DNA of 64,000 bases, from assembly GCA_006384855.1 (NCBI GenBank), contig VCJN01002462.1:31495-95494 (forward strand). Direction: 5' to 3'. The notes under the pieces were generated by a model. It saw only the letters and a list, made by a program, of their open reading frames with translations. It was not told the DNA's origin and searched no databases. Source of the DNA: Tetraselmis striata (Eukaryota; Chlorophyta; Chlorodendrophyceae; Chlorodendrales; Chlorodendraceae). The translations under genes were made by a program, and so were the position numbers. Numbering within the stretch: position 1 is the first letter of the stretch; every line of letters starts with the position of its first letter. Shown piece by piece: positions 45,200-55,174 of the stretch.

Positions 45200-46270
45200 T
45201 AGCGGGGCCAATACATCAACCTGGCGCACACCCGTACGGGACTGTAGGGTGGCGCGCAATACACCGGAATCATCCGGCGCGTAGTAGTACATGTCGCTAG
45301 GGCGGTCGTACAGCACCCGGAATGATCATGTCATGTAGACGTGTGTGCTAAAGCAAGATGTAAAGAATCGCACCCCAAATACCTCATTGAAGGCATTTCG
45401 AATATCGATAAGTAGTAGCCCTTTCCCGCCAGCACCACGCCCGCCGAAAAGTTGCAACGCCACCCGCATGCTCATATACGCCGTCTCACAACCAGCTCCC
45501 AACTGAAAGTAAGTTGCGTTGCACCATGCCTAGTTTGGCCTCCCGCGCATCCGCGCCCACATGCACCACAGCATGGGCGGAGGCTAGGCGCACCAGCACG
45601 GAGCCGACGCCGAGCGGGCGTACTCGTAGCGGCTCGCTGGTCTTCGCCCGCTCCTCGCACGCGAGGCGGGGTCGTCCTTGTGGAGCGCAAAGACGGTGCC
45701 ACTCGCCAAGAAAGCCGCGGTGCGCGAGTGGCACCGCCCCGCCAGGCAGCGGCTCACCCACATGCGCCACGAAGGTACGTCTAGGTCCATGATGCGCGCC
45801 CAACGCCAACAGTCCACATACATGCCCAACGGAAAGGCGGGGAGCACGGCGCAGAATTCGCCTTTGTCCCGCTCCCCGCCGAACCTCATCCGCATTGCCA
45901 CCCCACGAAGGCGGCGCACCCGCCGCAGGTCCGGCGGTTCCTCGGGGGGGCGGGGGGGGGGGGGGGGGGGGGGGTTACTCCGGGTCGGTAGGAGCAGGAG
46001 GCGGATGGAGGGCTCCATGACTACACGGAGCGCCGCAGCGGCGTCGGACACCATACCGAGGTCGGCGGTGTCAAGCGCCTCGCGAGAGCGGCGCATCTCC
46101 TGCACAGCGGTGAGTTTCGCCGCCCAGCGGTGAGCATCTATCACCACCGGCGGCACCCCATCCGCCGCAACATCGGCGCCCCCTTCCACAACCCTTGCAG
46201 AAGCCGCTCGCGCCCTCGCAGACCGCCGGGGCTTCCGCCGGCGGGCACTCCGAGACCTGCCCGCCGGCAC
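45200..46270 (-). pseudogene. Reverse transcriptase remnant, N-terminal half
   Basis: Reading on -, pieces in changing frames give LGMYVDCWRWARIMDLDVP and AFLASGTVFALHKDD. These are followed by LRVRPLGVGSVLVRLASAH, QLGAGCETAYMSMRVALQLF and the palm motif A piece LLLIDIRNAFNEV. Motif B reads SRTGVRQVDVLAPL, where G is usual in place of V after Q. A 23-G tract (45952-45974) interrupts the N-terminal part. Frameshifts and stops make this a dead copy of a non-LTR-type reverse transcriptase. Confidence 0.65.
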
Positions 46271-46573
46271 CTCCCCCGCCTCCCTATATTAATTGTGTAT
46301 CTCGCTGCCATCCTGCTACTCGCGCCACAATTGCTGCATCCCGCACACCGAGAAGCCGGCGCGCACAGCATCCCCCGACTCCCTCAGCCGCACTCGCCGC
46401 TCCTCCGCCAATCCCCGCACAACTCCAGGGCTGCTGGATAGGTAGGGTCGCAGTAGCAACCCTGCAAACACGCGGACGACGCCTTCGGCCCCGTACGTTC
46501 AGAAACATGTATAATCGTACGCCTGCCACCAACGAAGAAGGAGACCCTCTAGCTGTTGCACGACATACAACAG

Positions 46574-47545
46574 TCATGTTGGCGTGTCGGCTTTCATACC
46601 GGCTCGCCCCAGCATCTCGGGAATACCATGCAGCAACACGTCGAGAGCTTCTAGATTTTCACTATCGACCTTAGGCTGTTGCTGCGCCGACTTTCGCTGC
46701 GTTTCAGTAAGTGCCGCTTCAGGTTTCTCGTACCACGTTACATGTTGCGACACCTCCATACGGCCGAACTCGGCAGTGATGTCGACTGACATATAGTCGT
46801 TCACCGCCTCCCACAAGGGCGACTCCGAATGGCCGAAACGAAACGGTACGGCCACAGGTACACCAGGATAATTTATGTTCATCCAAATACCAGACGTCGT
46901 AACGGCTCGATACACATTCGACGACCATCTATCGACGACTGCCGAGTGGATAACCTGTGCTCGACATAGGTACCGGCATGACACCATTTACCCCGCAGAT
47001 GCACAGCCACCTCGGTTGTATATGACGGGCGACCATTGCCAGGTTCGACAGTGATTCGATTGGGGAAACGAGGACCGTTATCAACAGGTTGGTCACGTGC
47101 TGCTAATGGGCCGACAAACGGAATCAGATTTTCGTTCTCTAGTTTCTCAGCACGGTACGGCCAACGAGCGTCATTCTTCAGCTCTGCCTGTTGCAGACGT
47201 GCCTCATACATGAAGCATGTTTCTACTCCATCGATAGTAACACACTCGAAGAGATGCAGATCCTCCGGGATCATGACTATTCCATTTTTTTGACTGCAGC
47301 ATACGAACTGCGACTTCGCGAACCGATAAGTCGATGAGACGTGAGGATCCATATGGCAGAAAGGCAGTGTTATTATGATTTGGTTCGATGGTCATCATAA
47401 TATCACGTTCAGCTCCAACCCCAGAGCCTGAAGTTACAATCACTGAGGCAGTGACTCCGTCGTCGAAAGCTTGGTGTCGACGTCCTTCTCACGAGACGCC
47501 AGTTGCGCGCGTGTATACTTGCGTCTCATAGCACCACTAATTATA
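46574..47545 (-). pseudogene. Unassigned protein in three overlapping frames
   Basis: No family was recognised. On - the pieces run from MRRKYTRAQLASREKDVDTK through VTSGSGVGAERDIMMTIEP and FECVTIDGVETCFMYEARL to GIWMNINYPGVPVAVPFRFG and WYEKPEAALTETQ, ending at 46574. The pieces overlap end to end with two frame changes, at about 47440-47350 and 46990-46900, and codon use is ordinary. One decayed gene of about 310 residues, or a gene with unseen introns, is the simplest reading. GC content is lower than in the host genes, and it lies inside the inverted-repeat-bounded block, so it probably belongs to a mobile element. Confidence 0.4.
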
Positions 47546-47584
47546 CAACAAACGAGCGTGCTTTGCAGTGGATGACTTGACGAA

Positions 47585-47720
47585 TCTGGAGATAACACTC
47601 GCTCCAAAACCAATGCAACAACAGTCTCAACATGAGAGAGACTCAAAGACAAACAAAGGTGGTGTGCAGTGGTGGTGCAAAGGCGAGAGGCTACAGTGTT
47701 TTGACGATACAAAGATTGTG
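47585..47720 (-). repeat. Inverted repeat, right copy
   Basis: Reverse-complement partner of 42360-42490. The best-conserved part is 47634-47705. Its right edge overlaps the left end of the MITE at 47694-47933. Confidence 0.8.
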
Positions 47721-47933
47721 GTTACAAAGTTGTCACCACCCTCTGCTATATATACTATTATGGGCGTCAGCACTTGTCGTCAGACCATGCCGACATATTG
47801 CATCACGCTCATTGCAAAGAGCGTCACCGTGCAGAGAAGGCATAACGTCAGCCTTGTCGTCGTATGGCATTCTATATATGGCCGCGGGTGGTTACAACCT
47901 TGTAACCAATATATTTGTATCGTCAAAACAGTG
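47694..47933. mobile_element. 240-bp MITE with ~47-bp TIRs flanked by TA
   Basis: Starts CAGTGTTTTGACGATACAAA and, read from the other end, CACTGTTTTGACGATACAAA. The inverted repeats continue to GGTTACAA and CACC. Both ends abut TA (47692-47693, 47934-47935). No coding capacity, so this is a non-autonomous Tc1/mariner-type element. 47936-48481 shows no gene. Confidence 0.8.
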
Positions 47934-48481
47934 TAGTCTAAATACAACTCTGTATTTTATATTAAATATACATGGGACTAGCAAGTACCGAGCAGACATG
48001 TATACATACTAATAGAAGATATAATCATTAGCAGCCTCGGATATGGATATCCCCCGAGATACAGCACTCGTGCACGCGGCATGCGCACACTCGTACTGGT
48101 ACACGTTATACTCGTACAGTTTTATGCCAAAGGTAGCTCCGGACAAGTTACAAGATATTCTAACTGTCACAATCTTCGAGGAAGGACGTACCTGTAATAG
48201 TGTCGCCATACCCCTCAGAGCGACCCAAGCCCCGCGAGGCGTGGAGCGGAGGTGGTGGCCGCAACGCGGCGGCCGCAAACTTGCAACAAACGAGTAGCGG
48301 TGTGGGCGTGGAAGTGGTCGGCCAAACCGATAAGCCGGGAGCCAAATTGGTGAAATTTGCCGCCCGTAGTACTTTACCTTCATATGACTCTATGACGTAG
48401 TAACCATCAAACCCTTGAGTAGCGCGCTAGTCTCTCAGGATCATAAGTTCTCTACAGGAATCTACGGTGAGTACAAGTAAA

Positions 48482-48726
48482 GCTCGCCCCGGGACGTGGG
48501 ACATCGGCCGGAGCCGCCCTTGGACTTGACCTCTTGCGCCAACTGCAGGCGTACGTAGGTCTGGCATAGCCCGTAGACCATTGCGACATTCAAACCACGA
48601 AGGTTTGATTCATCAATCGGGTAAACCCAGGACACGCCGGGACGAAAATTCCGAATAAAATACATCGGCCAGAAATCGATACCCGGCTCTCTCGCGTACG
48701 AGACGACCCCTTAGCCGAGCGGACAA
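48482..48726 (-). repeat. tRNA-derived SINE, copy 2
   Basis: On - it begins TCCGCTCGGCTAAGGGG (A-box-like), has a CTCG/CGAG hairpin and GGGTATCGATTTC in the B-box position. It shares CAGTTGGCGCAAGAGGTC and CCCGGGGCGAGC with the copy at 29198-29460. Confidence 0.7.
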
Positions 48727-48867
48727 GGGACACATCCGTACCGTACAGAAATCCATCCCCGTGCTCATTCCAGTCACCACCGCCCGCACTCTTAACACGG
48801 CGTACAATTCGAGGCGAAGACGGCGGCGCATATACTCCACCCCTTGCCACTCGGGCTGCGCGATGCC

Positions 48868-49973
48868 ATTACGGCGCGAGTGCGGTATTCGGCAACCCAG
48901 CTTCGGGCTACCCGGGGAGGACCGCAGCATGGCGCGCTGGTGCTCCGTCTGCCCCGCAAAGCCACCTACCGCAGTGAATGTGACCGGCAAGACGTGCGAG
49001 TGCGGAAAGCGTTACCCCAGCTTCGGGCTACATACCCGAAGAGGGCCGCAGCTATGAGCGTTGGTGCTCCGCCTGCCCCGGAAAGCCAGGCAACGCTGTC
49101 GATGTACACAACAAGAGGTGCGGGTGGGACGCGAGGCGGCCCGGCTTCGGGCTTCCTGGGGAGAGCCTATGTTACTTTGGCGCGCTGGTGCTCCGCATTC
49201 CCTACCAAGCCAGATGTGGCAGTGGACGTGAAGAACAAGAGGTGCGAGTGCGGCAAGCGTCACCCCAGCTTTGGGCTACCCGAGGAGGGTCGCGGCTATG
49301 TACGCTGGTGCTCCGCCTGCCCCGGCAAGACTGGCAATGCTGTCGGTATTCATAGCAAGAGGTGCGAGTGCAGCAAGCGGCAGCCCAGCTTCGGACCTCC
49401 TGGGGAAGGCCTCAGGTCTGCGCGTTGGCGCTCCACCTGCCCCGGCCAGTCTGGGAATGCTGTCAATGTTCGCATCAAGAGGTGCGAGTGCCGCGCGAGG
49501 CAGCCCGGCTTCGGACTTCTCGGAGAAGGCCGCAGCTCTGCGCTGGTGCTCCACCTGCCCCGGCAAGCCCGGTAAAAAACTAACGCTGACGATGTTCACA
49601 GCATGAGATGCGAGTGCGGCGCGAGGCAGCCCAGCTTTGGGCTACCCGGGGAGGGTCGCAGCTCTGCGCGCTGGTCCTCCGCATGCCATGACAAGCCAGG
49701 CAACGATGTCGATGTTCACAGCAAGAGGTGCGAGTGCGGCAAGCGTCACCACAGCTTTGGGCTACCCAGGGAGGGTCGCAGCTATGTACGCTGGTGCTTC
49801 GCCTGCCCCGGCAAGCCTGGCAATGTTGTCGGTATTCACAGCAAGAGGTGCGAGTGCAGCAGGCGGCAGCCCAGCTTCGGACCTCATGGGGAAAGCCTCA
49901 GGTCTGCGCGTTGGTGCTCCACTTGCCCCGGCAAGCCAAGCAATACTGTCAATGTTCGCATCAAGAGGTAGCG
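48868..49973 (+). pseudogene. Nine-unit EsV-1-7-like repeat array, frameshifted
   Basis: Nine units of about 123 bases (41 residues) follow the pattern CECGKRHPSFGLPGEG, then RWCSACPGKPGNAVDVHNKR. Cys/Pro spacing and the PSFG and AV-V motifs match the EsV-1-7 zinc-binding repeat known from brown-algal developmental proteins and some green algae (from memory). The frame is lost near 49040, 49175, 49545 and 49575 and recovers each time in the next unit, so no full-length protein can be made without correction. The last unit ends in VRIKR and a stop. It lies directly left of the first recombinase element. Confidence 0.75.
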
Positions 49974-49993
49974 AATTGTATTAGCGAATGCAT

Positions 49994-52697
49994 AGAGCGG
50001 TGGATTGACGGCGAAGGGGTAGCGCCCGGTCATGAAGGAGGCACCGGGAAGGCCACCGCCGCGGAGTCCTGTATGTTGGACTTGGAAGTGGCGGAGGGGC
50101 GCGATGTGGCCAAAGAAGAACCACACGCCAGGTGAAGGAAGAACGTTGGGGTCGATGTAGTCCAGAACGACGTCGGAGTTAGTGGCCCAGCCGCCTTGGT
50201 AACGAATGTGGGACAGTGGTACTCCGATGGCGTTGGCCGCATACGCTGCTCCCTTGCGAAGGCTGTGTGAGGTCCAAGAAGTGCCGGCGGGAGGGGCAGC
50301 ACCGACAAGACGGACGGTTGTATACAGCTAGTCCGACATAGTAGCGGCAGTCCAAGCTTTTGACTGCTCGCTCGGGGTGACCGCCCAGAAGTTTGTTTCA
50401 GCCAAGGCAACAGTAACCAGGGGGGCAGACTGTAACGTGTCGATGAAGTGGTGTAGGAGACGTGCAACTCGGGGGTGCTCTGACACCGGAAGAAGAAGTA
50501 CGCGCAGGTCGTCGGGGCCCCGTCGGCCAGAGCGACCTGATCTTTCTCGCGGTACATCTGCAGGGTAATAATGTTGTAGTCGTCGACATGCACATCCCGC
50601 ACTCGGCAGGACACGCTTGTAAGTCCTCTGGCAACGAACATGAAGTTGACAACCGAGGCCACGAGGGCTCGGAAGTTGTGTTGGTACTCTGAGGTGGGAG
50701 CAGACACAATCAGCTCGGCCTTTGTGACGAAGCGGTAGGCTACATCAGCAAAGGGAGTCGCAAAGGGGCGGCTTCCAACACATGACGCTGCCGCAGCAAA
50801 AGTCCACGCCTGGCTGCAGTAAGGTGCATGTTGTCCTTGGCGATTGGGTCGAGGTTGTGCAGCTCGAAGAACGTGTTGATTGTAGACAGGTCGGGCTGTA
50901 GCGACTTAGCTCCAATGTGCCCTCGCTCACCAATCCATGCGACGTACCGGACGACAGTAGCAGTGGTCGCCTCCAGCGGGCTGATGTTCTCGGAGTCGTG
51001 GCAGAACTCCGACAGTCTGCCGGCGTAGCTCTTGAGTGTCTGAGCGGTGAGGGAGCTGGAGAGCAAGTCGAGCATCCGCTGCCCTAACTCGTCTGAGCCG
51101 AAAGCATCCCGCAGTCGAGATCGCAGTGAAGCAGCCCAGGGAGCGACAGCTTCGGGCTCGTCAATTACGTAAGTGCGTCGTTTTACCGACAGATTATCAG
51201 GGGGGCGACTACCGTTTGCAAAGTACTCGGCAGCATCGGTTAGATTCCCGGCGGTTGGCCGGTAGTTGCTTGACGGGTTTGCGGTAGCACCAGTACGGGT
51301 TTGCGGGGCGAGGTTCTGGTAAGAGGGCCGCCCCACGCGCCCTTCGCGCTCGTAGCGCCTGTCACACGCGTAACGTACACGCGCGAAGCTTGGCCGTTGC
51401 GAACCGGTTGTAACACGCAATGTATCAACCGACGGACGCAGCGGTGAGATGGTACGGGAGGCGGTTGATGGAGCCGCCATGTGCAGGTGTGCGGATGGTT
51501 GAGCCGCACTCGGCTGTAGCTGTAGGGAGCGCCGCACCGAGGAAGGTCTAAATGAAGTTTGTAAGGTGGGGGGGGGGGGGGGGGGGTCAGGGCCTGACAC
51601 ATGGCGCTCATCCCGCCGTTGAGCTCCAATGGTGCGCTTTGCGGCGGTCACCGAAAGGTGGCCTCGCAAGGCTCCAGCTGTTCCGACGAAAGGCGCCCCA
51701 CACCGTCACTCGTGCTCACCTTCGCGGCCACGCCCGCGTCCACCACCACGTCCTTGTCCACGTCCGCGTCATGCAGCCGCTGCCACTACCCGAGCAGTAG
51801 CAGTTGCTTTGCGCTGCTACCAACTGTCGCCTCGAAGACGCGACGCTCGTAGTCCCTCATGAGGTCCCCAAAAATCGCGGAACCCAGATGCTCAGAAGCA
51901 GGCTGAAAGTGCTGGGCTCGCAGCACGTCCATAACACCTTGGTCACCGTGCACACGCTTGATCTCATTAAGCCTCCGTAGGAAGGCCAAACGAAAGCGAA
52001 ACGCCTTGTCGATGGCTTCGGCGCGGTTCCGAGCTCTCGCAAGGTAAGGGGTGAAGTCCTCACTTGCCGCAGGGACGTAGGGCAGCAGCTCGTCGAGAAC
52101 TACGAAGAGTGCGGCCATGTGGGCGCCGAAACACGACATCCGTAGATAGTTCCTCCTCTTGGGCCGGCAGACGCCGGTCATCTTGCTTGAGGTACTCGTT
52201 CGTTAGGTCGCTCGGTGCTCAGGGAGAAGAGTCCAAACACTCGGTTGACCGGTCGAACGGCCTCTTAACCATACTCTGCTCGCTGTAGTAGCTCTAGCAC
52301 CGCGAGGTAGTCATCCTCGGCACTCACGGATTTTGCTCCGACACGGCCGCTCTGGGCTAGCTCTAGCAAGTCGGGGCGCTCTGCGGCTCCTTTCCTCGCT
52401 GCATGTCGGCTGTCCCGCGATGCGCTGCACCGGAACCATGTGCCCAATCTCCACCAACAACGCGGTCACGAGCCGTCAATTGGGCCAACGCTGGTGCAAG
52501 CTCCCGCAACAATGTAGACTGGGCCTTCACGTGTGCGTGTTGCGATTCGAGCGTCGGCTCAACGACGGGCTCTTCTCCATCTGGCATGGTAACGCACGGA
52601 CGTACGGATGAGAATATCACACATGGGTGGTGAGCCGGATGTGGTCTTGAACAACCTGGGGTGACCTTGCTCGCAACAGCTTCTAGACAGTTTTAAC
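49994..52697 (-). mobile_element. Tyrosine-recombinase element, copy A
   Basis: A 2.7 kb block that recurs almost unchanged at 55175-57880. Shared edges are AGAGCGGTGGATTGACGG on the left and GACAGTTTTAAC on the right. It encodes, on -, an upstream reading frame (about 52580-51790) and a tyrosine recombinase (about 51630-50030). Differences from copy B are few: an extra codon in the recombinase (NII for NI), loss of three codons (QFA) and scattered substitutions. No reverse transcriptase lies between the shared edges. Confidence 0.8.
50030..51629 (-). pseudogene. Tyrosine recombinase, copy A, frameshifted with an in-frame stop
   Basis: The N-terminal SAM-like core-binding domain reads SLTAQTLKSYAGRLSEFCHD through PDLSTINTFFELHNLD. 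The catalytic part has NFMFVARGLTSV, then TSWTSHSLRKGAAYAANAIG (the H-x-x-R box), IRYQGGWATNSDVV and the nucleophile motif LDYIDP. These boxes match the YR family that cuts and rejoins DNA through a tyrosine. Frame changes occur near 50745 and 50490, and a TAG interrupts at 50328-50330. Confidence 0.8.
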
Positions 52698-52929
52698 CAG
52701 GGTTGGGCTGCAGTCCACTTTCCAGTACCGCGGGCTGCATTAGCACTGAAACTGCTGATTATATGGAAGGGCGGGACAGCCATGGCGGATGTTGAGGGGC
52801 AGCATTGCAGCAATCGTGGTGGGAGTTGTAACACATCATTAAATTGCCTTAAGAGGGGAAAAGCATATTGTCTGTACATTTGTGTTTGTCCAACAATGAT
52901 GTCCCAACGCATGCATAGTGAAACACGCG

Positions 52930-53540
52930 TAAAAAAGCATGATGGCATAAAAACCCCTCCAACCCCCCGCCTCCTCATCCGCTGGCTCGGCTCCATACAG
53001 CTCCAGCATAGACTCCACTGCTTCCCATGCATTGAATGCGGCTTGTCTCCCCCTCGCCCTCGCCCTCAGGGACTAAGTTGGCCAGCCAATCTTCTCCGCA
53101 TGGCTTGAGTAGATCCGCCGCCACGGCGCTGAAAGCAGCCTCCCCGTATTACGACGCCAATAGGTCCCTGACCTAGGCATCCAGGTCCAGGTTCCTTTGA
53201 ACGAAGACGCAGGTACCCATGTTATCCAGGTTCATTCTATTTCTTAAGTGCATGGTGATAAGACCAGCAAGAGAGAACACGTGCTCGCACTCAATCTGTG
53301 ACCTCGGCACACAAAACAATCCTAGCTATTTCAGAGATGAGGGGAAAGGAAGAAGGGGCATACGCTGGTGAACCTGGTTTTCACCGGGGTGAGGAACGTT
53401 AGCGCTGCCTTGCCAAAGCGGGCACACACATCGGGGTGCAGTGTCTTTCTGACATTGACTTTTGACACAGCCTTGTGGTGATCTTTTTGCCTTTGAAGGT
53501 CTGCGGGTAGGGAGCAGGCGGCAGTCAGCAAACATCAACC
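52930..53540 (-). pseudogene. hAT transposase C-terminal remnant
   Basis: Reading - gives RSQIECEHVFSLAGLITMHL, then RNRMNLDNMGTCVFVQRNLD and a stop at 53172-53174. This is the hAT dimerisation domain pattern (S-x-x-C-E-x-x-F-S, R-x-R-x, N-L-x-L). Upstream, KTLHPDVCARFGKAALTFL and TPVKTRF fit the preceding region in another frame. Only the C-terminal end is present. It sits between the two recombinase copies. Confidence 0.65.
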
Positions 53541-53588
53541 AGCAGTAAAGGGGGTAGGGGGGGGGGGGTAAAAGTCCGCAGGTGTATT

Positions 53589-53602
<14 letters not shown>

Positions 53603-53619
<17 letters not shown>

Positions 53620-53622
53620 GGG
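53603..53622 (+). repeat. (GT)n followed by 20-G tract
   Basis: A GTGTGTGT stretch merging into a 20-G run. The surrounding 53541-54331 shows no recognisable gene. Confidence 0.9.
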
Positions 53623-54331
53623 TTACCACATTTGTTTTGGCATACATCAGGAGCACAGCTCCGTTGCAGTGCTGGCCGCGGCGGCGGCGGTGCTGTCCTC
53701 CGCCATCGCCTCGTCCGCCATCGCCGCTGCGCCATGCTTCGCGGCAGACTGGTCTCCCTCCATATAATTGACGAAGAGTGACGAGAGGAGGATGACAGGT
53801 AGTGGTGCCTGGGTGATCGTGAAGTGAGGATAGGTTCGGGGGGTGTGTGTAGTCTACTGGTGTATGCCCCGATGCGGCATGTTGTGGTACGGGCGAGTAC
53901 GGTGCTATCCGCAGCGCTCCGACCGCCGGAACCGTCGCCATACGGCTTATCATCATTGGCGGGCGCCATCCGAACGGTATCCAGTGAGATTCAGGGCACT
54001 TTTGGTAACTGATCGATGCACTGAAGCCCCTTTTCGGGAAGTACTGCAGCAGGCTGCAGTGCATTAGCTTGACTGGAGGCTGCAGTTTCTGCAGCCTGCA
54101 GTGCAGTAGTTTCAACTTGGGTCTGGTTTTGCCAAAAAGCTCGCGCAGGCTGTTTTACACGGTCAAGAGCCGAAATTGGCAGGATGTATGGTTTAGCGAA
54201 AGCGTGGAGGGAAAACGGAGTCAGGGGGGCGCTGCGTGTTAAGATCTGTTGCGCCTTGAGTTGATCTTTTTACATCAGTGCTTTAAAATGTGCGCACTAA
54301 TAAAAGCATAACTAACAGCAATTGTGTAATT

Positions 54332-54589
54332 TCGCTAGCAAAGGAGAGAAGTAAGCCTGAAACCAAAGGTTAAGCAGGAGGCCAAGGAGCAAAGAACCAA
54401 GGAAGAGCCATGAGAACCATGAAGTCACCAAGTCGCCAAGGAAGAAAGGGTCCCGGAAAAAACTGAAAGCCAAGGAAAGACCAGAAAAAACCGAAAAGGA
54501 AACATGTAACCAATATATAGGGACCACGTACGGCCCAGGGGTGGGCCATCCGCCGCGGCGAGTGCGCTTGTAGCCGATGACCCGGGTCA
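54332..54589 (-). repeat. Dispersed repeat family C, copy 2
   Basis: Reverse-oriented relative of 201-452, opening with TGACCCGGGTCA and sharing CTACAAGCGCACTCGCCGC, TTTCCTTGGC and CTTGGCCTCCTGC words. 54590-54950 contains nothing recognised. Confidence 0.7.
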
Positions 54590-54950
54590 ATTGAAATTGA
54601 AATTGAATTACAACTTTTATTCCGCCGCTCTCCTCCGCGCGGACCGTGTCATTTTAAGGGCATGCCATCTCTAACCATATTAGTAGGAACACATATTAAC
54701 ACACATATTAACACGCTAGTACTGATATATTGGTGTGAATTACAACAAGGGCAGTAACAAATCCACCTACTACGAAAAGTAGTACTAGGAAATCAAGACA
54801 GCAGGCCGCCTAAAAGCGGGTACAGTACTGATATTTTGGTACGTGTACCCGCGAGCCGCAACCGTAAATTCGTTATGAGTATACCCGTACGAGTATTTAG
54901 GGTATTTAGTAGAGATTGCAATCTCGCCCGACCTACTAGCGTGTACATGT

Positions 54951-55131
54951 CGTGGAACGCAGCGAAAACTGGAAGATGGCAGGCTCAGCTGTTATGGCTG
55001 CTTTTGTGTCTACTCGTGCTGCACCCAAAAAGGGCGCAACGACAGGTGCCTAGTTCCCGTACCACTGAGCAACACTTGTAGCTGAAAAGCGGTTAGGTCA
55101 AGGGAGGAAACCCCATAAACTAGTTTAGATC
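54951..55131 (+). repeat. 181-bp direct repeat R1, left of recombinase copy B
   Basis: Starts CGTGGAACGCAGCGAAAACT and ends AAACTAGTTTAGATC. It is repeated with about four substitutions at 57888-58068. It carries a short frame MAGSAVMAAFVSTRAAPKKG followed by a stop. Confidence 0.85.
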
Positions 55132-55174
55132 ATTTCAAGTTGAGTCTGGTTTTGCCAGTTATGAGCGAACGGAG

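Noticed and set aside
42733-46270. DIRS-type element combining the RT remnant with the tyrosine recombinases
   Set aside because: The RT motifs are of non-LTR type. The recombinase blocks are separated from it by unrelated DNA and have their own repeats, so no single element is supported.
46879-47545. CRESS-DNA-virus-like capsid gene
   Set aside because: The basic N terminus and a VTSGSGVGAE segment were suggestive, but no capsid signature, Rep gene or stem-loop origin was found.
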